Source of the DNA: Aureimonas ureilytica DSM 18598 = NBRC 106430
GTDB lineage: Bacteria; Pseudomonadota; Alphaproteobacteria; Rhizobiales; Rhizobiaceae
Direction of reading: 5' to 3'
DNA: 64,000 nt
Assembly: GCF_000382705.1 (NCBI RefSeq)
Contig: NZ_ARQE01000006.1
Coordinates: 62,001 to 126,000, forward strand
The notes below the pieces were generated by a model. It had not been told where the DNA came from and made no database searches. It saw nothing but the letters and a program-made list of their open reading frames with translations. Within the stretch, counting starts at the first letter, position 1; each line of letters opens with the position of its first letter. The translations under genes were made by a program, and so were the position numbers. This document shows, in pieces, positions 1 through 9,563 of the stretch.

Positions 1-175
1 TGAGGTCCAGCTTGCGCCGGATCACCGCGCCGCGATGATCGACGCGGTAGGTGATGGTCTCGTCACCCTCGAAGGTCTGGAAGGTCTGCTTGCGATCCAC
101 CTGGGTCGGGTCCAGGCGGATAGGCATGTTCGCCCACTCGGGCTTCACCGACGTCGGATTGGTCACCAGGCTCAT
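1..175 (-). CDS. Hypothetical protein, N-terminal part only
   Basis: An open frame starts at the ATG at 175 (reading MSLVTNPTSVKPEW) and runs off the left edge after 58 codons. A purine-rich GAGAGGC-like stretch lies just upstream of the ATG. The visible part is soluble, with a charged run ending in VIRRKLDL. It loosely recalls PilZ-like or DUF6101-type proteins of Rhizobiales, but too little is visible to name a family. Function unknown. Confidence 0.5.
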   Translation of the reverse strand, partial: MSLVTNPTSVKPEWANMPIRLDPTQVDRKQTFQTFEGDETITYRVDHRGAVIRRKLDL

Positions 176-355
176 GGTCGCGCCTCTCGTCTCTCTGTCG
201 GAGGCTCCCGTTTCAGGAGCCCTCCCTTTCAGCCGATGTATCCCGGCTTTCGATGCTTGGAGACTAGCGGAGGCTTATTTCGCCTCACCTAATAAACGCA
301 GTTAAGTGTTCCTGACCATATTCAGGGTTTTCAAAATGTAACTTCGAATAAAACT
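176..355. other. Intergenic region, AT-rich upstream segment
   Basis: This is non-coding between the start of the truncated minus-strand gene and the stop of the next minus-strand gene. It is clearly AT-richer than its surroundings between about 280 and 355 and would hold the promoter of the truncated gene. A weak inverted repeat (CCTGA, 6 bases, TCAGG) lies near 311-326. It has no convincing U-tract on the minus strand, so no terminator is called. Confidence 0.4.
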
Positions 356-1786
356 TTAAAGGAGCTTCCCCGGGTTCATAATCCCATAAGGATCGAACAA
401 GCCTTTGATTCCACGCATCAATGCCAGCTCGGCCGGGTCCTTGGTGCGCGCCAGCTCCTCGCGCTTCAGCTGTCCGATGCCGTGTTCGGCCGAAAAGCTG
501 CCGCCGAGTTCCGCGACGACGCCGTGAACGAGGACGTTGATTTCGCCCCAGCGGGCCAGAAAGGCGTCCTTGTCCGCGCCGACGGGCTGCGAAATGTTGT
601 AATGGATGTTGCCGTCGCCGAGATGTCCGAAGGAAACGATGCGCGAGCCGGGAATCGCGTCCTCCACCAGCGCGTTCGCCCGTTCCAGAAACTCCGGCAC
701 GAGCGCGACGGGAACCGAGACGTCGTGCTTGATGGAGCCGCCCTCGGGCTTCTGCGCCCAGCTCATCTCCTCGCGCATCCGCCAGAAGGTCGCCGCATCC
801 GCCATGGACTGCGCGACGGCGGCGTCCTCGACCTCGCCCGCCTCGAACGCGCCTTCCAGAATGCCTTCCAGAACCGTGCGCGCATCCTCGCCCGAAACGG
901 GCGAGGAGATTTCCACGAGGACATACCAGGGATAGGGCTGCGACAGCGGATCGCGCGCGCCCTGCGTATGACGGATGGTGAATTCGAGGCCGATGCGCGG
1001 CATGAGCTCGAAGGCCGTCAACCGCCCGCCCGCCAGCGCCTCGGCGCGTGTGAGCAGCTTCAGCGCCTCGCGAGGGCTGCTCAGCCCGACATAGGCGACC
1101 TCGCGGCCGGCGGGCTTGGGGAAGAGCTTGAGAACCGCGCCGGTGATGACGGCGAGCGTGCCCTCCGAGCCGATCAGGAGATTGCGCAGGTCATAGCCGC
1201 GATTGTCCTTCTTCAGCCGGCGCAGACCGTGGAAGATCTCGCCGGACGGCAGCACGGCCTCGACCCCCAAGCACAGATCGCGCGTGTTGCCATAGGCGAG
1301 AACCGCCGTGCCGCCGGCATTGGCGGCGAGATTGCCGCCGATCTGGCAGGAGCCTTCCGAGCCGAGGGACAGAGGGAAGAAGAGCCCCGCATCGTCGGCG
1401 GCCTCCTGCGCGCGCTTCAGAATGACGCCGGCATCGAGCGTCATCGTGCGGCCGACCGGATCGACCTCGCGGATGCGATCGAGCTTCTGCAAGGACAGAA
1501 CGATCTCGGCGTCGGAGCGCGGCACCTGCCCGCCGACGAGCCCCGTATTGCCGCCCTGCGGCACGACGGGCGTGCGCGTCTCCGACGCGAGCCGCAAAAT
1601 GGCCGACACCTCCTCCACCGTAGAGGGACGCAGCACGAGCCGCGTGCGGCCCATGAACTTGTCGCGCTCCTCGTGAACGAAAGGCGCGATATCGCCGGGT
1701 TCGATCAGCGCCCGGCCGGATGGCAGAAGCGAGGCGAAACGAGCGCGAAGGTCGTCGGAAAGGGCGGCGGAATCGATCGTGTCCAT
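356..1786 (-). CDS. FAD-linked oxidase, D-2-hydroxyacid (D-lactate/D-2-hydroxyglutarate) dehydrogenase type
   Basis: A 476-residue flavoprotein of the GlcD/DLD2/D2HGDH family, which oxidises D-2-hydroxyacids to 2-oxoacids and passes electrons to an acceptor. The FAD_binding_4 motif PQGGNTGLVGG lies at residues 76-86. The C-terminal FAD-oxidase domain has HLGDGNIH at 388-395 and SAEHGIG at 432-438, both metal/substrate-site signatures of the family, and ends in NPGKLL. Length is typical. No partner subunit (GlcE/GlcF) or transporter is adjacent, so the substrate (lactate, 2-hydroxyglutarate or other) cannot be fixed. It lies 37 bp downstream of sua5 on the same strand, so co-transcription is possible. 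Confidence 0.85.
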   Translation of the reverse strand: MDTIDSAALSDDLRARFASLLPSGRALIEPGDIAPFVHEERDKFMGRTRLVLRPSTVEEVSAILRLASETRTPVVPQGGNTGLVGGQVPRSDAEIVLSLQKLDRIREVDPVGRTMTLDAGVILKRAQEAADDAGLFFPLSLGSEGSCQIGGNLAANAGGTAVLAYGNTRDLCLGVEAVLPSGEIFHGLRRLKKDNRGYDLRNLLIGSEGTLAVITGAVLKLFPKPAGREVAYVGLSSPREALKLLTRAEALAGGRLTAFELMPRIGLEFTIRHTQGARDPLSQPYPWYVLVEISSPVSGEDARTVLEGILEGAFEAGEVEDAAVAQSMADAATFWRMREEMSWAQKPEGGSIKHDVSVPVALVPEFLERANALVEDAIPGSRIVSFGHLGDGNIHYNISQPVGADKDAFLARWGEINVLVHGVVAELGGSFSAEHGIGQLKREELARTKDPAELALMRGIKGLFDPYGIMNPGKLL

Positions 1787-1823
1787 GCGCGAACGCTAGA
1801 CCGGATCAGGGTTAACGTCGAGA

Positions 1824-2792
1824 TCAGCGGTCGGCTGCCGCGCGCCGCAGACGGTCGTTGATCGCCTCGCCCAGGCCGTCGGACGGGATCGAGGCGACGG
1901 CGATACGCTCGATCTCCGGCGCGTCGAACGCCGACAGCGCCGCGAACAGGCGGCTGGCCGCCTCGCGCAGATCGCCGCTCGGGCTGAGATTGAAGGACCC
2001 GCCGGCGGATTCCAGCCCCGCATCGGGCTCTGGTCCGAAGCCGATCCAGTATTCGCCCGGCTCGGGCGCGCGCGCGCCCAGGCGCACGCGGCCGGCGGGG
2101 GCGTAATGCGAGAGAAGCTGGCCGGGCGCTGAGATCGCGTCGCTCTCGTCCCGTCGCAGGACGGGGAAGCCCACTTCGGCTTCGATCCGCTCGGCCGTCA
2201 GCGTACCGGGTCGCAGGAGACGGATATGGTCGTCGAAAGCGCGGACGATGGTGGATTCCAGCCCCTCCTCCGTCGCCCCGCCATCGGCCACGAGGTCGAT
2301 CCGCCCTTCCAGCGTGCGCAGAACGTGCTCCGCCGTGGTCGGGCTGACGCGGCCGGAGCGATTGGCGCTGGGTGCCGCGATCGGTCGCCCGAGCGCCGAG
2401 ATCACCGAGCGGAAGGGTCCCTGCGGCGCGCGCAGCGCGACCGTGTCGAGACCGCCCATCACGAGGGGATGAAGTCCCGCATTGGGGATGGCCGGCAGAA
2501 CGAGGGTCAGGGGCCCCGGCCAGAAGCGTTCGGCCAGCCGGCGCGACACATCGTCGAAACGGGCATAGCGCTCCGCCATGGCGAGATCGCTGACATGGCA
2601 GATCAACGGATTGAAGCGGGGCCGGCCCTTGGCCTCGAAAATGCCGGCGACGGCCTGCCCATTGGCCGCGTCGGCGGCAAGGCCATAGACGGTTTCCGTC
2701 GGCACCGCCGCGAGGCCGCCCTCGCGCAGGCACATCAGAAGCGCTGCGATGGCGCCGTCATCCTTCAGGTCGATCCGCCGTGTCGTCCGCAT
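1824..2792 (-). CDS. L-threonylcarbamoyladenylate synthase (Sua5/YrdC/YciO family)
   Basis: A 322-residue enzyme that makes threonylcarbamoyl-AMP from threonine, bicarbonate and ATP for the tRNA t6A37 modification. The N-terminal YrdC domain carries PTETVYGL at residues 31-38 and KGRPRFNPL at 55-63. An APSANRSG motif follows. A separate C-terminal Sua5 domain spans roughly residues 205-320, making this the long Sua5 form rather than short TsaC. The start ATG at 2792 fits the family N-terminus. TrmO, which further methylates t6A, is encoded at 15027 in the same window. Confidence 0.93.
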   Translation of the reverse strand: MRTTRRIDLKDDGAIAALLMCLREGGLAAVPTETVYGLAADAANGQAVAGIFEAKGRPRFNPLICHVSDLAMAERYARFDDVSRRLAERFWPGPLTLVLPAIPNAGLHPLVMGGLDTVALRAPQGPFRSVISALGRPIAAPSANRSGRVSPTTAEHVLRTLEGRIDLVADGGATEEGLESTIVRAFDDHIRLLRPGTLTAERIEAEVGFPVLRRDESDAISAPGQLLSHYAPAGRVRLGARAPEPGEYWIGFGPEPDAGLESAGGSFNLSPSGDLREAASRLFAALSAFDAPEIERIAVASIPSDGLGEAINDRLRRAAADR

Positions 2793-2886
2793 GATCCTCC
2801 CCTACGACGCCGCGCGCGGCCCGCAAAGAAAAAAGCGACGGCGCCCTCTCGGACGCCGCCGCCTTCGATCCATGGTTCCGCCGCGT

Positions 2887-3135
2887 TTAGTTGGCGGTGG
2901 CGCCGTTCTGCGCCGGCGGCGTCACGTTGATCGTCGGCACTTCGACGGTGCGGGTTTCGGAGCCGACCGAAACGCTGCCGACATCCACATCCGCCTTGGG
3001 GAGCTGACCGCCCGTCACGGTCACGTTCGGCAGTTCGGCCTCCTGCGTCTGGCGCACGCTGACCATGTTGTAGGCGAACCACGCCACACCCACGATCACG
3101 ACGAGACCGATGATCCAACCCAGAGCTCTACCCAT
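2887..3135 (-). CDS. Small single-pass membrane protein
   Basis: An 82-residue protein starting at the ATG at 3135, chosen over the longer 92-residue frame because GAAGGG sits about 12 bases upstream of it. Residues about 4-22 form one hydrophobic membrane segment. The remainder is a short, valine- and threonine-rich soluble tail with repeated VTV/VEV-like strands, likely periplasmic or cytosolic according to topology. No conserved domain is recognised. It stands alone on the minus strand between the lysozyme-like gene and sua5. Confidence 0.6.
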   Translation of the reverse strand: MGRALGWIIGLVVIVGVAWFAYNMVSVRQTQEAELPNVTVTGGQLPKADVDVGSVSVGSETRTVEVPTINVTPPAQNGATAN

Positions 3136-3299
3136 GATACTCAACCCTTCACGATGACGCCTCACACGGCGTCTGACGGGCCAAGAACACGCAAAAGCGC
3201 CGGGTGTTCCCCAGCGCGGCGTGAGCTTTTAGAGAATCATTCTGGAGTTTCGCTGGCATCACACCCTCCGTCTTGGACGTCGAGGCGTGGCAGCGACGC
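3136..3299. other. Intergenic region with a short stem-loop
   Basis: Non-coding, between two minus-strand genes. A perfect 6-bp stem (GACGCC, loop TCACAC, GGCGTC) lies at 3156-3173, about 20 bases upstream of the small membrane protein start, and would fall in its leader. No U-tract follows on either strand. Its role is unknown. Confidence 0.4.
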
Positions 3300-4775
3300 T
3301 CAGCGCGTCGTGTCGAAGGCCTTGACGACACGGCGGTCGGGCTTGGCCAGGCTGGCGAGCGAGGTCCAGCTGTCGCGCCCCGTCTCGACTTCCGCGCGTT
3401 CGTCCGGCCGCTGCGGGCCGATGAAATGGTTGGCGGGGACGCTGAGGACGGTCGCCTGCGCCTTCTTCATCAGTTCGGCGATGCGGGACTTCAGATGGTC
3501 CCGCACCTCGGAGCGCTGTTCGAGCGGTGCGCCGGTGGCTTGCGCGTCGTGGAGGATCTCGCGAACCGCCTGCATTTCCTGCTTCAACTGCGTTACGGCG
3601 TCGATCAGCTTGGTCGCCTGCGTCGGCTTCAGCGCGGGTGCGTCGCCCGGCGGCGGCGGGTTCACCTTCTGCGCGTCGGTCAGCGCGGAGAGAACCGGCG
3701 CATTCGGCTTGCCCTTGTGTTCCTGGCGCGCCGCCTCGGTCAGAAGCTTCAGCGGATCGATCGGCTGGCGTCCGCTCGATCCGTAAGCGGCGGCGAGCGT
3801 GCCGGGCACGGCGGGAGACGGAGCGGCCTCGGCGATTTCGGTCTCCGCCACGTCGGAGACGGCCTTCTTGGCGGCGTCGGAGACGGAGGCGATCAGAGCA
3901 CCGGCGTTCGGCGTGTCGGTCGGGTCCTTGCCGACCAGATCGTTGAACGGCCAGGCGTCCTTGAGTTCAGCAACGGTGAGCGGCGAGACGTTGACGTCGA
4001 TATCGGCCTTCGCCCCGGCCACGCGATAGGGGCAGGAACGGCTGTTGCAATTGTGCATGGAGGAGAACTGCCAGAGGGCGTAATTGTCCCAATTGCCGGC
4101 AGGAAAGACGCCCGTGATGTCGTCGCGATAGCGAGCGTACCAGAGCGGCAGCCGCGACAGGAGCGGATATTCAGCCTGATTGCGGGCGATGAAATCGGCG
4201 GTGTTTCCGTTGGTGTAGAGGACCGGATAGCGGCCGAGGCGGATCTTGATCTGCTGCGCGAAGATCTCGGCGTCGGCGAGCGACATCCACTCGTCCGTGT
4301 TGTCCTCGATGTCGAGGGCGATCAGGTCGTCTTCGTCAGGCTGCGCGAAATCGACGAAATGGTCCGCCTGTTCGCGCGGATTGCCGGGACGGCCGAGATG
4401 GTAGGCGCCCCATTTGAGGCCGAGCGTCTTCGCCATCTCGCGGCGCGTCAGGTAGAGCTCCTGCGTGACCGAGTATTTCCACCAGCGGTTCTTGCAGAGA
4501 TTGAGCAGATCGCCCGAAAGCTTGCCGCAGGACCATTCCGGCGGCAGTCCGTCGGACGCCTTGCTGATGAAGCCGGCGATGCGCTTGTCCGAAGTCAGCG
4601 ACTTCCAGTTGATCGGATTGAACTCGTAGGCGTCGATCACGAGGGCGCGATCTTTGTCGGTCCAGGGCTTGTTCCAATCGGCGCTCGCAGGCACCACGCC
4701 AAGGAGAAGCGCGCTGGCGGCAATCGCGCACATCCAGCGCAGGGCGGCCGCGCGAGCGGCGCTCAGGTCAGGCAT
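3300..4775 (-). CDS. Secreted glycoside hydrolase family 25 (lysozyme-like) protein
   Basis: A 491-residue exported protein. The ATG at 4775 is preceded by GAGGGGAC and opens a signal peptide (residues about 1-32, ending near ASA). The mature N-terminal half matches GH25 N,O-acetylmuramidases: VIDAYEFNP early, then WGAYHLGRPGNP, DLIALDIEDN with the acidic catalytic region, PVLYTNGNT, PLWYARY and YALWQFSS. The C-terminal ~230 residues are Ala/Pro/Lys-rich with a predicted helical stretch and no known domain. It probably cleaves or remodels peptidoglycan in the periplasm. No holin or other phage gene is near, so a chromosomal cell-wall role is favoured. Confidence 0.85.
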   Translation of the reverse strand: MPDLSAARAAALRWMCAIAASALLLGVVPASADWNKPWTDKDRALVIDAYEFNPINWKSLTSDKRIAGFISKASDGLPPEWSCGKLSGDLLNLCKNRWWKYSVTQELYLTRREMAKTLGLKWGAYHLGRPGNPREQADHFVDFAQPDEDDLIALDIEDNTDEWMSLADAEIFAQQIKIRLGRYPVLYTNGNTADFIARNQAEYPLLSRLPLWYARYRDDITGVFPAGNWDNYALWQFSSMHNCNSRSCPYRVAGAKADIDVNVSPLTVAELKDAWPFNDLVGKDPTDTPNAGALIASVSDAAKKAVSDVAETEIAEAAPSPAVPGTLAAAYGSSGRQPIDPLKLLTEAARQEHKGKPNAPVLSALTDAQKVNPPPPGDAPALKPTQATKLIDAVTQLKQEMQAVREILHDAQATGAPLEQRSEVRDHLKSRIAELMKKAQATVLSVPANHFIGPQRPDERAEVETGRDSWTSLASLAKPDRRVVKAFDTTR

Positions 4776-5217
4776 TCGGGTTCGTCCCCTCGTCGTCGCC
4801 GCGCAAGGCCGAAGGCCGGCGGTGGCGATGCAATGTCCGTCGAACGGCGCCGCGTCAGCGCCGCTGTCCCTCGAGTCCTGAAGGGGCCATCCCCTTCGCC
4901 AACCGGAACCGTTTTCCACAACCAATCCGGCGAGCCGGTGGCAGCGATCATCACTCTTGATGACTGGCCGTCATAAATTGAGAAAACGAGGCTTTCTCAT
5001 GACTTAACCCGGCGATTTCGATCAACCGGGAACACAGAGGCGTCAGGCCTTCTCGGCGTTTCGTCTCCGGGATCGGCATCTCAGCCGAAGGTCCATTGAC
5101 ACCGCGCGACATCCATCGTCGCGAACCGGCGAATCCCATGGGACAGGAACGCCGGCAGGCCAATTCATTGAACGACGGGCGGCTTGTCTCAGCCTGACGC
5201 CGACGTCCCGCGGACGG
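4776..5217. other. 442-bp intergenic region with inverted repeats
   Basis: It contains the presumed promoter of the GH25 gene and the downstream region of the acyltransferase gene. A perfect 7-bp inverted repeat (TGAGAAA, 7 bases, TTTCTCA) lies at 4979-4999, followed by a weaker CCCGG/CCGGG pair near 5009-5031. A doubtful 47-codon plus-strand frame is listed separately. Nothing else is recognised. Confidence 0.4.
4833..4976 (+). CDS. Doubtful small ORF (47 aa)
   Basis: A plus-strand frame from ATG 4833 to TAA 4976. Its second half (VFHNQSGEPVAAIITLDDW) reads more like real protein than the GC-rich noise around it, and a 7-bp inverted repeat begins three bases after the stop. There is no clear ribosome binding site, and the first half is Arg/Pro-rich. 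It may be a small gene or chance. Confidence 0.22.
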   Translation: MSVERRRVSAAVPRVLKGPSPSPTGTVFHNQSGEPVAAIITLDDWPS

Positions 5218-6303
5218 TCAGGGCGCGGCGGGCGCGCCGACGCCTTCGGTGACGTTTCGGTCGAAGCGGCGGCGCACCCAGCGCAAAACCGGACGCTCGA
5301 ATCCGTAATGCAGCACCGTGGAGACCGCGAGCGTGCCGAGAAGAACCGCGAGCGGAAAGCCGACGAGCCAGATGATCGGCTCGCGGATGCCGAGATGTTC
5401 GAGCCCGAACAGAAGCGCGCGGATCACGAAGAAATGGGAGAGGTAGATGGCATAGGACGTGTTCCCCGCCCATTCGGCAAGGGAGGAGCGGGTGTCGCGA
5501 TGGCCGGACACGGCGGCGAGCACCATCAGCCCGGCCGGCACGCCCCATTGCAGGAAGCGCCAGGTGAAGTCGATCTGCGGAAAGGCGAAGAACAGGGCAA
5601 GGCCGCCGAGACCGACGACCCAGCGTGCCGCGTCGGACAGGCGGAAGCCTCGGTAGACGAGGCCATAGATCGCGATCCCCAGAAGGAATTCCAGGACGAT
5701 CGGGTCGCTCCAGAAGCGCAGCGCGAGGCTGGAAGGCGGGAACCAGCGCCCCGCGAGGACGCCGACCACGAGCACGAGTGCGACGCCTCCCAGCGCCACG
5801 CGCTGCCGCCACCCGACGAAGAGTGCGAAGACGGCGTAGAAGAGCATCTCGTAATTGAGGCTCCAGCCGATATCGAGAAGCGGCAGGGGCACGCCGTCAG
5901 GGTTGGCGACGGGAAGGAACAGGAACGAGGCGACGATCTGCTTCGGGGTCGTCTCGGCCCAGATGGGAACGCGCATCACCTCGAGCAGCACGATCAAGAG
6001 CGCCGTCATCAGCCAGTAAAGCGGTGCGACGCGGGCGAGACGACGCAAGAGAAAGGTCCGCCAGGCGCCCCCTCGCCCATGCAGCGAGCGCGAGGAATGC
6101 GCCATCACGAAGCCGGAGATGACGAAGAAGACGTCGACGCCGGCGACGAAGGGAAACGGGCTGACCGGCGATTGCTCGAAGGTCAGTCCGTAATAGCGAA
6201 GGTCGAGAGCGATCTTGATATGGGCCGCAACCACCATGAGGGCGGCAACGGCTCGCAGCCACTGGATCTCGCCGATCCGGCGGCTATCGCTCCAGGCCGG
6301 CAA
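5218..6303 (-). CDS. Acyltransferase family 3 membrane protein
   Basis: A 361-residue polytopic protein of the Acyl_transf_3/OafA-like family, which transfers acyl groups to extracytoplasmic glycans or lipids. It opens with the family motif around WLRAVAALMVVAAH (the conserved His near residue 27), then FVISGFVMAHSS and FLLRRLARVAPLYW, followed by about nine further hydrophobic segments and an Arg-rich C-terminus. The frame begins at a TTG (6303) two bases after the glyS stop. No clear ribosome site is seen, so translation is probably coupled to glyS, and the exact start is uncertain. Substrate unknown; no polysaccharide cluster is adjacent. Confidence 0.8.
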   Translation of the reverse strand: MPAWSDSRRIGEIQWLRAVAALMVVAAHIKIALDLRYYGLTFEQSPVSPFPFVAGVDVFFVISGFVMAHSSRSLHGRGGAWRTFLLRRLARVAPLYWLMTALLIVLLEVMRVPIWAETTPKQIVASFLFLPVANPDGVPLPLLDIGWSLNYEMLFYAVFALFVGWRQRVALGGVALVLVVGVLAGRWFPPSSLALRFWSDPIVLEFLLGIAIYGLVYRGFRLSDAARWVVGLGGLALFFAFPQIDFTWRFLQWGVPAGLMVLAAVSGHRDTRSSLAEWAGNTSYAIYLSHFFVIRALLFGLEHLGIREPIIWLVGFPLAVLLGTLAVSTVLHYGFERPVLRWVRRRFDRNVTEGVGAPAAP

Positions 6304-6305
6304 GA

Positions 6306-8435
6306 TCAGCCCGCGATCTTCGAGAAGTCGGCGACGCGCTGCGTGGCGGCGCGGATGCGCGCGAGCAGCGCCAGGCGGTTGGCCCTGATCGCTTCGTCCT
6401 CGGCGTTCACCAGCACCTTGTCGAAGAAGGCGTCTGCCGGGCTGCGCAACCGGGCGAGCGCGGCGGCGGCACTGGCATAGTTCTCGCTCGCGAGCGCTTC
6501 GTCGAGTTCCCGCTCGGCCTGCTCCACCGCGCTTGAGAGAACGCGCTCTTCCTCTTCGACGAGCAAGGCGGGATCGACGGCCCCGGCGACGCGCGTGCCC
6601 TTCTTCTCCTCGGCGGCGAGGATGTTGGCCGCGCGGCGATAGGCGGCGAGGAGATTGCGACCGTCCTCGGTTTCGAGAAGGCGGCCGAGTTCGGCGACGC
6701 GCCGCGCGATGTCCAGAAGGTCGTCCTTCGCCGCGCCGTCCGAGCCGCCCGCGAGCACGGCGTCCACGAGATCGTGGCGCGCGCCGGAATCGCGAAGCTG
6801 AACCTTCAGGCGATCGTGGAAGAAGGACAGGAGATCGCCCGAGGTGATGAGCGTGCCGAGCCGCAGGCGCAGCTCGTTCTCAAGGATGATGCGGATGACG
6901 CCGAGCGCGGCGCGGCGCAGCGCATAGGGGTCCTTCGAGCCGGTCGGCTTCTCGTCGATCGCCCAGAAGCCGACCAGCGTGTCCAGCTTGTCGGCAAGCG
7001 CCACGGCGAGCGCGGTCTTGTCCGTCGGTACGCGGTCGCCCGGTCCCTGCGGCTTGTAATGGTCCTCGATCGCCGCCTGAACCGAGGTGTGCTCGTTCTG
7101 CAGGCGCGCATATTTGCGGCCCATGAGGCCCTGAAGCTCAGGGAACTCGCCGACGGCTTCGGTCGTGAGATCGGCCTTGGCGAGAAGCGCAGCGCGGCGC
7201 GACAGCGCGGCGTCGGCCCCCACCATCGGCGCCAGCACTTCGGCGAGATCGGCGATGCGCGCCACGCGCGCGCCCTGCGTGCCGAGCTTGGCGTGGAAGG
7301 TCACGCCGAGCGCGTCGAGCTTGGCCATGCGCTGGTCGAGCGGCTTGCCGAGGTCGAGGCCGAAGCGCGCGGCCGAAGCCTCCAGCGCGCCGAGATCGGG
7401 CAGCGGGTTCTGATCGGTGCGCCAGAAATAGAGCGCGTCCGACAGGCGCGCGCGCACGACCTTGCCGTTGCCGCGTGCGATTTCCGCGCCGCCGTCGCTC
7501 GCCTCGATATTGGAGACGAGGAGGAAGCGGTTCGCCAGCGCGCCCTGCCCGCGATGCCGCGTCACGAAACACTTCTGGTTGGTGCGGATGGTCAGCTGGA
7601 TCATCTCGGGCGGAATGGCGAGGAAGGCTTCCTCGAACTCGCCCATGAGAACGACCGGCCATTCCACGAGGCCGGACACTTCTTCCAGAAGCCCCTCGTC
7701 CTCGACCAGCTCCAGCCCCTGCGCGAAGGCGAGGTTCTGGGCATCGGCGCGGATGATGTCCTTGCGGCGATCGGCGTCGAGCACGACGCGCGCGCGCTCC
7801 AGGCTCTGCACATAGTCGTCGAAGCGCCGCACGCGGATTTCGCCCGGCGCATGGAAGCGATGGCCGACCGTGCGATCGCCCGAGCGGATGCCGGACACTT
7901 CGAAATCGACGACGACCGTCTCGCCGACTTCCGGGCCGAACAGGCAGAGGATCGACTGGAGCGGACGCACCCAGCGCAGCGAGCCGGGCTCGCGCGACGC
8001 CGCGCCCCAGCGCATCGACTTCGGCCAGGGGAATTCGCGGATGATCCCGGGCAGGATGTCGGCGATGATCTCTTCCGCCGCCCGGCCGGGCTTCACGATA
8101 TGGGCGACGTAGAATTCGCCCTTCTTGCCGTCGGAATGCTTGTGCGCCTGATCGATGGAGGTGAGGCCCACTGATCGCAGAAAGCCCTCGATCGCCTTCT
8201 CGTTGGCGTCGGTGCGCGGTCCCTTGCGGTCTTCGCGCACATCCTTGGAGCGCGCGTCGAGGCCGCGAATGTCGAGGGTGAGACGGCGCGGCGTCCAATA
8301 TTCGCGCGCGCCCTCATAGGTCAGACCCGCTTCGACCAGCGCGTCCGTCACCGCCTTGCGCAGGTCGCCCGCGGCCTTGCGCTGCATGCGGGCGGGGATT
8401 TCTTCGGAGCGGAGTTCAAGAAGAAGATCGGGCAT
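6306..8435 (-). CDS. glyS: Glycine--tRNA ligase beta subunit
   Basis: A 709-residue beta chain of the alpha2beta2 bacterial glycyl-tRNA synthetase. It begins with the family signature [14 protein letters not shown] and [13 protein letters not shown]. Mid-protein it has the tRNA-synthetase-2f core ([32 protein letters not shown]), and the C-terminal DALR-like anticodon region includes [13 protein letters not shown]. Length is normal. The alpha subunit gene glyQ is not next to it here: the upstream neighbour is a metallopeptidase gene on the same strand, 73 bp away. The acyltransferase gene follows with a 2-bp gap. Confidence 0.95.
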   Translation of the reverse strand: MPDLLLELRSEEIPARMQRKAAGDLRKAVTDALVEAGLTYEGAREYWTPRRLTLDIRGLDARSKDVREDRKGPRTDANEKAIEGFLRSVGLTSIDQAHKHSDGKKGEFYVAHIVKPGRAAEEIIADILPGIIREFPWPKSMRWGAASREPGSLRWVRPLQSILCLFGPEVGETVVVDFEVSGIRSGDRTVGHRFHAPGEIRVRRFDDYVQSLERARVVLDADRRKDIIRADAQNLAFAQGLELVEDEGLLEEVSGLVEWPVVLMGEFEEAFLAIPPEMIQLTIRTNQKCFVTRHRGQGALANRFLLVSNIEASDGGAEIARGNGKVVRARLSDALYFWRTDQNPLPDLGALEASAARFGLDLGKPLDQRMAKLDALGVTFHAKLGTQGARVARIADLAEVLAPMVGADAALSRRAALLAKADLTTEAVGEFPELQGLMGRKYARLQNEHTSVQAAIEDHYKPQGPGDRVPTDKTALAVALADKLDTLVGFWAIDEKPTGSKDPYALRRAALGVIRIILENELRLRLGTLITSGDLLSFFHDRLKVQLRDSGARHDLVDAVLAGGSDGAAKDDLLDIARRVAELGRLLETEDGRNLLAAYRRAANILAAEEKKGTRVAGAVDPALLVEEEERVLSSAVEQAERELDEALASENYASAAAALARLRSPADAFFDKVLVNAEDEAIRANRLALLARIRAATQRVADFSKIAG

Positions 8436-8508
8436 GGTTCGCTTCGCGGCTGGATCGCTTTTCGCCGCGTCTCACCATGCCGACCCTCCGAATGCAAGCC
8501 GATTGCGT

Positions 8509-9399
8509 TCAGATGCGTCCGTTGAACGTATCGCACTGGTTCATGTCGCCCGAGGTGGCACCCCGCTTGAACCATTCGACGCGCTGCGCCGAGGTGCCAT
8601 GGGTGAAGCTGTCGGGAACGACCGTGCCCTGCGAACGGCGCTGGAGCGTGTCGTCGCCGATCTTGCTGGCCGCGTTCAGCGCCTCTTCCAGATCGCCCTG
8701 CTCTAGAAAGCCGGCCTGCTGCGTGTCGTGCGCCCAGATGCCGGCATAGCAATCGGCCTGCAGCTCGACGCGCACCGACACGGCATTGGCCTCGGTCTCC
8801 GACATGCGCTGGCGCATCTCGGTCGTGCGCTGGAGAATGCCGGTCATGTTCTGGACGTGATGGCCGACCTCGTGCGCGATCACATAGGCCTGCGCGAAGT
8901 CGCCGGACGCGCCGAGATCGCTGTCGAGCTGCCGGAAGAAGCCGAGGTCCAGATAGAGCTTCTGGTCATTCGGGCAGTAGAAGGGACCGGACGCCGAACT
9001 CGCATTGCCGCAGGCGGAAGCCACGCGGTCGTTGAAGAGGACGAGCGTCGGCTCGCGATACTGGCGGCCCATATCGGCGAAGCGGCGGTTCCAGACATCT
9101 TCCGTGTCGCCCAGAACGACGGCGACGAAATTGTCGGTTTCGTCGGCCGTGCCGCCGACGCCGGGGCCTCGGTTCGCGGTCTGGGTCTGCGTCTGCTGGG
9201 TGCCGTCGTCCATGCCGATCACCGACAGCGGATTGATGCCGAAGCCGATCCACAGAATGCCGAGGATGATGAGGAGGCCGATGCCGCCTCCGCCGGCACG
9301 GATCGGAATGCGCATTCCGCCCCCGCCCCCACCGAAGCCCCCGCCGCTGCCGCGACGATCCTCGATATTGTTGCTCTCGCGACGACCGCGCCATTCCAT
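8509..9399 (-). CDS. Putative neutral zinc metallopeptidase, YpfJ family
   Basis: A 296-residue membrane-anchored protein of the zinc_peptidase family. The N-terminus is Gly/Arg-rich (residues 10-30), followed by one membrane segment at about 38-56. The extracytoplasmic domain holds the zinc-binding HEVGH at 176-180, followed by HVQN, and a conserved ELQADCYAGIWAHD segment whose acidic residue is the likely third ligand. Cysteines in the ACGNASS and YCPND segments may pair. The substrate of this family is not established. Single gene, divergent from the DUF4112 gene. Confidence 0.88.
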   Translation of the reverse strand: MEWRGRRESNNIEDRRGSGGGFGGGGGGMRIPIRAGGGGIGLLIILGILWIGFGINPLSVIGMDDGTQQTQTQTANRGPGVGGTADETDNFVAVVLGDTEDVWNRRFADMGRQYREPTLVLFNDRVASACGNASSASGPFYCPNDQKLYLDLGFFRQLDSDLGASGDFAQAYVIAHEVGHHVQNMTGILQRTTEMRQRMSETEANAVSVRVELQADCYAGIWAHDTQQAGFLEQGDLEEALNAASKIGDDTLQRRSQGTVVPDSFTHGTSAQRVEWFKRGATSGDMNQCDTFNGRI

Positions 9400-9563
9400 C
9401 GCGCTTCTCCCCTACCGACCACGACTTCGTGAAGGGTGAGATAGGCGCGCAAGGCGCATCGGAAATGGCAGCCTGACGTACGACCCCTCGCAGAGCGCTT
9501 GATCGTTCACCATCTGTCTTCTCGCAGGCTCCGAACGCGAGCCTTTCGGGAGTTCAACGGACG

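Noticed and set aside
311-326. Terminator before the truncated first gene
   Set aside because: The stem is only 5 bp and the T-run is on the wrong strand for the minus-strand genes around it.
3300-4775. Prophage lysis gene
   Set aside because: GH25 proteins occur in phages, but no holin, integrase, tail or att-like repeat is near and base composition does not change.
5308-6480. Long plus-strand frames opposite the acyltransferase and glyS
   Set aside because: Arg/Glu/Gly-rich antisense shadows typical of high-GC DNA; no motifs or ribosome sites, while the minus-strand frames show clear families.
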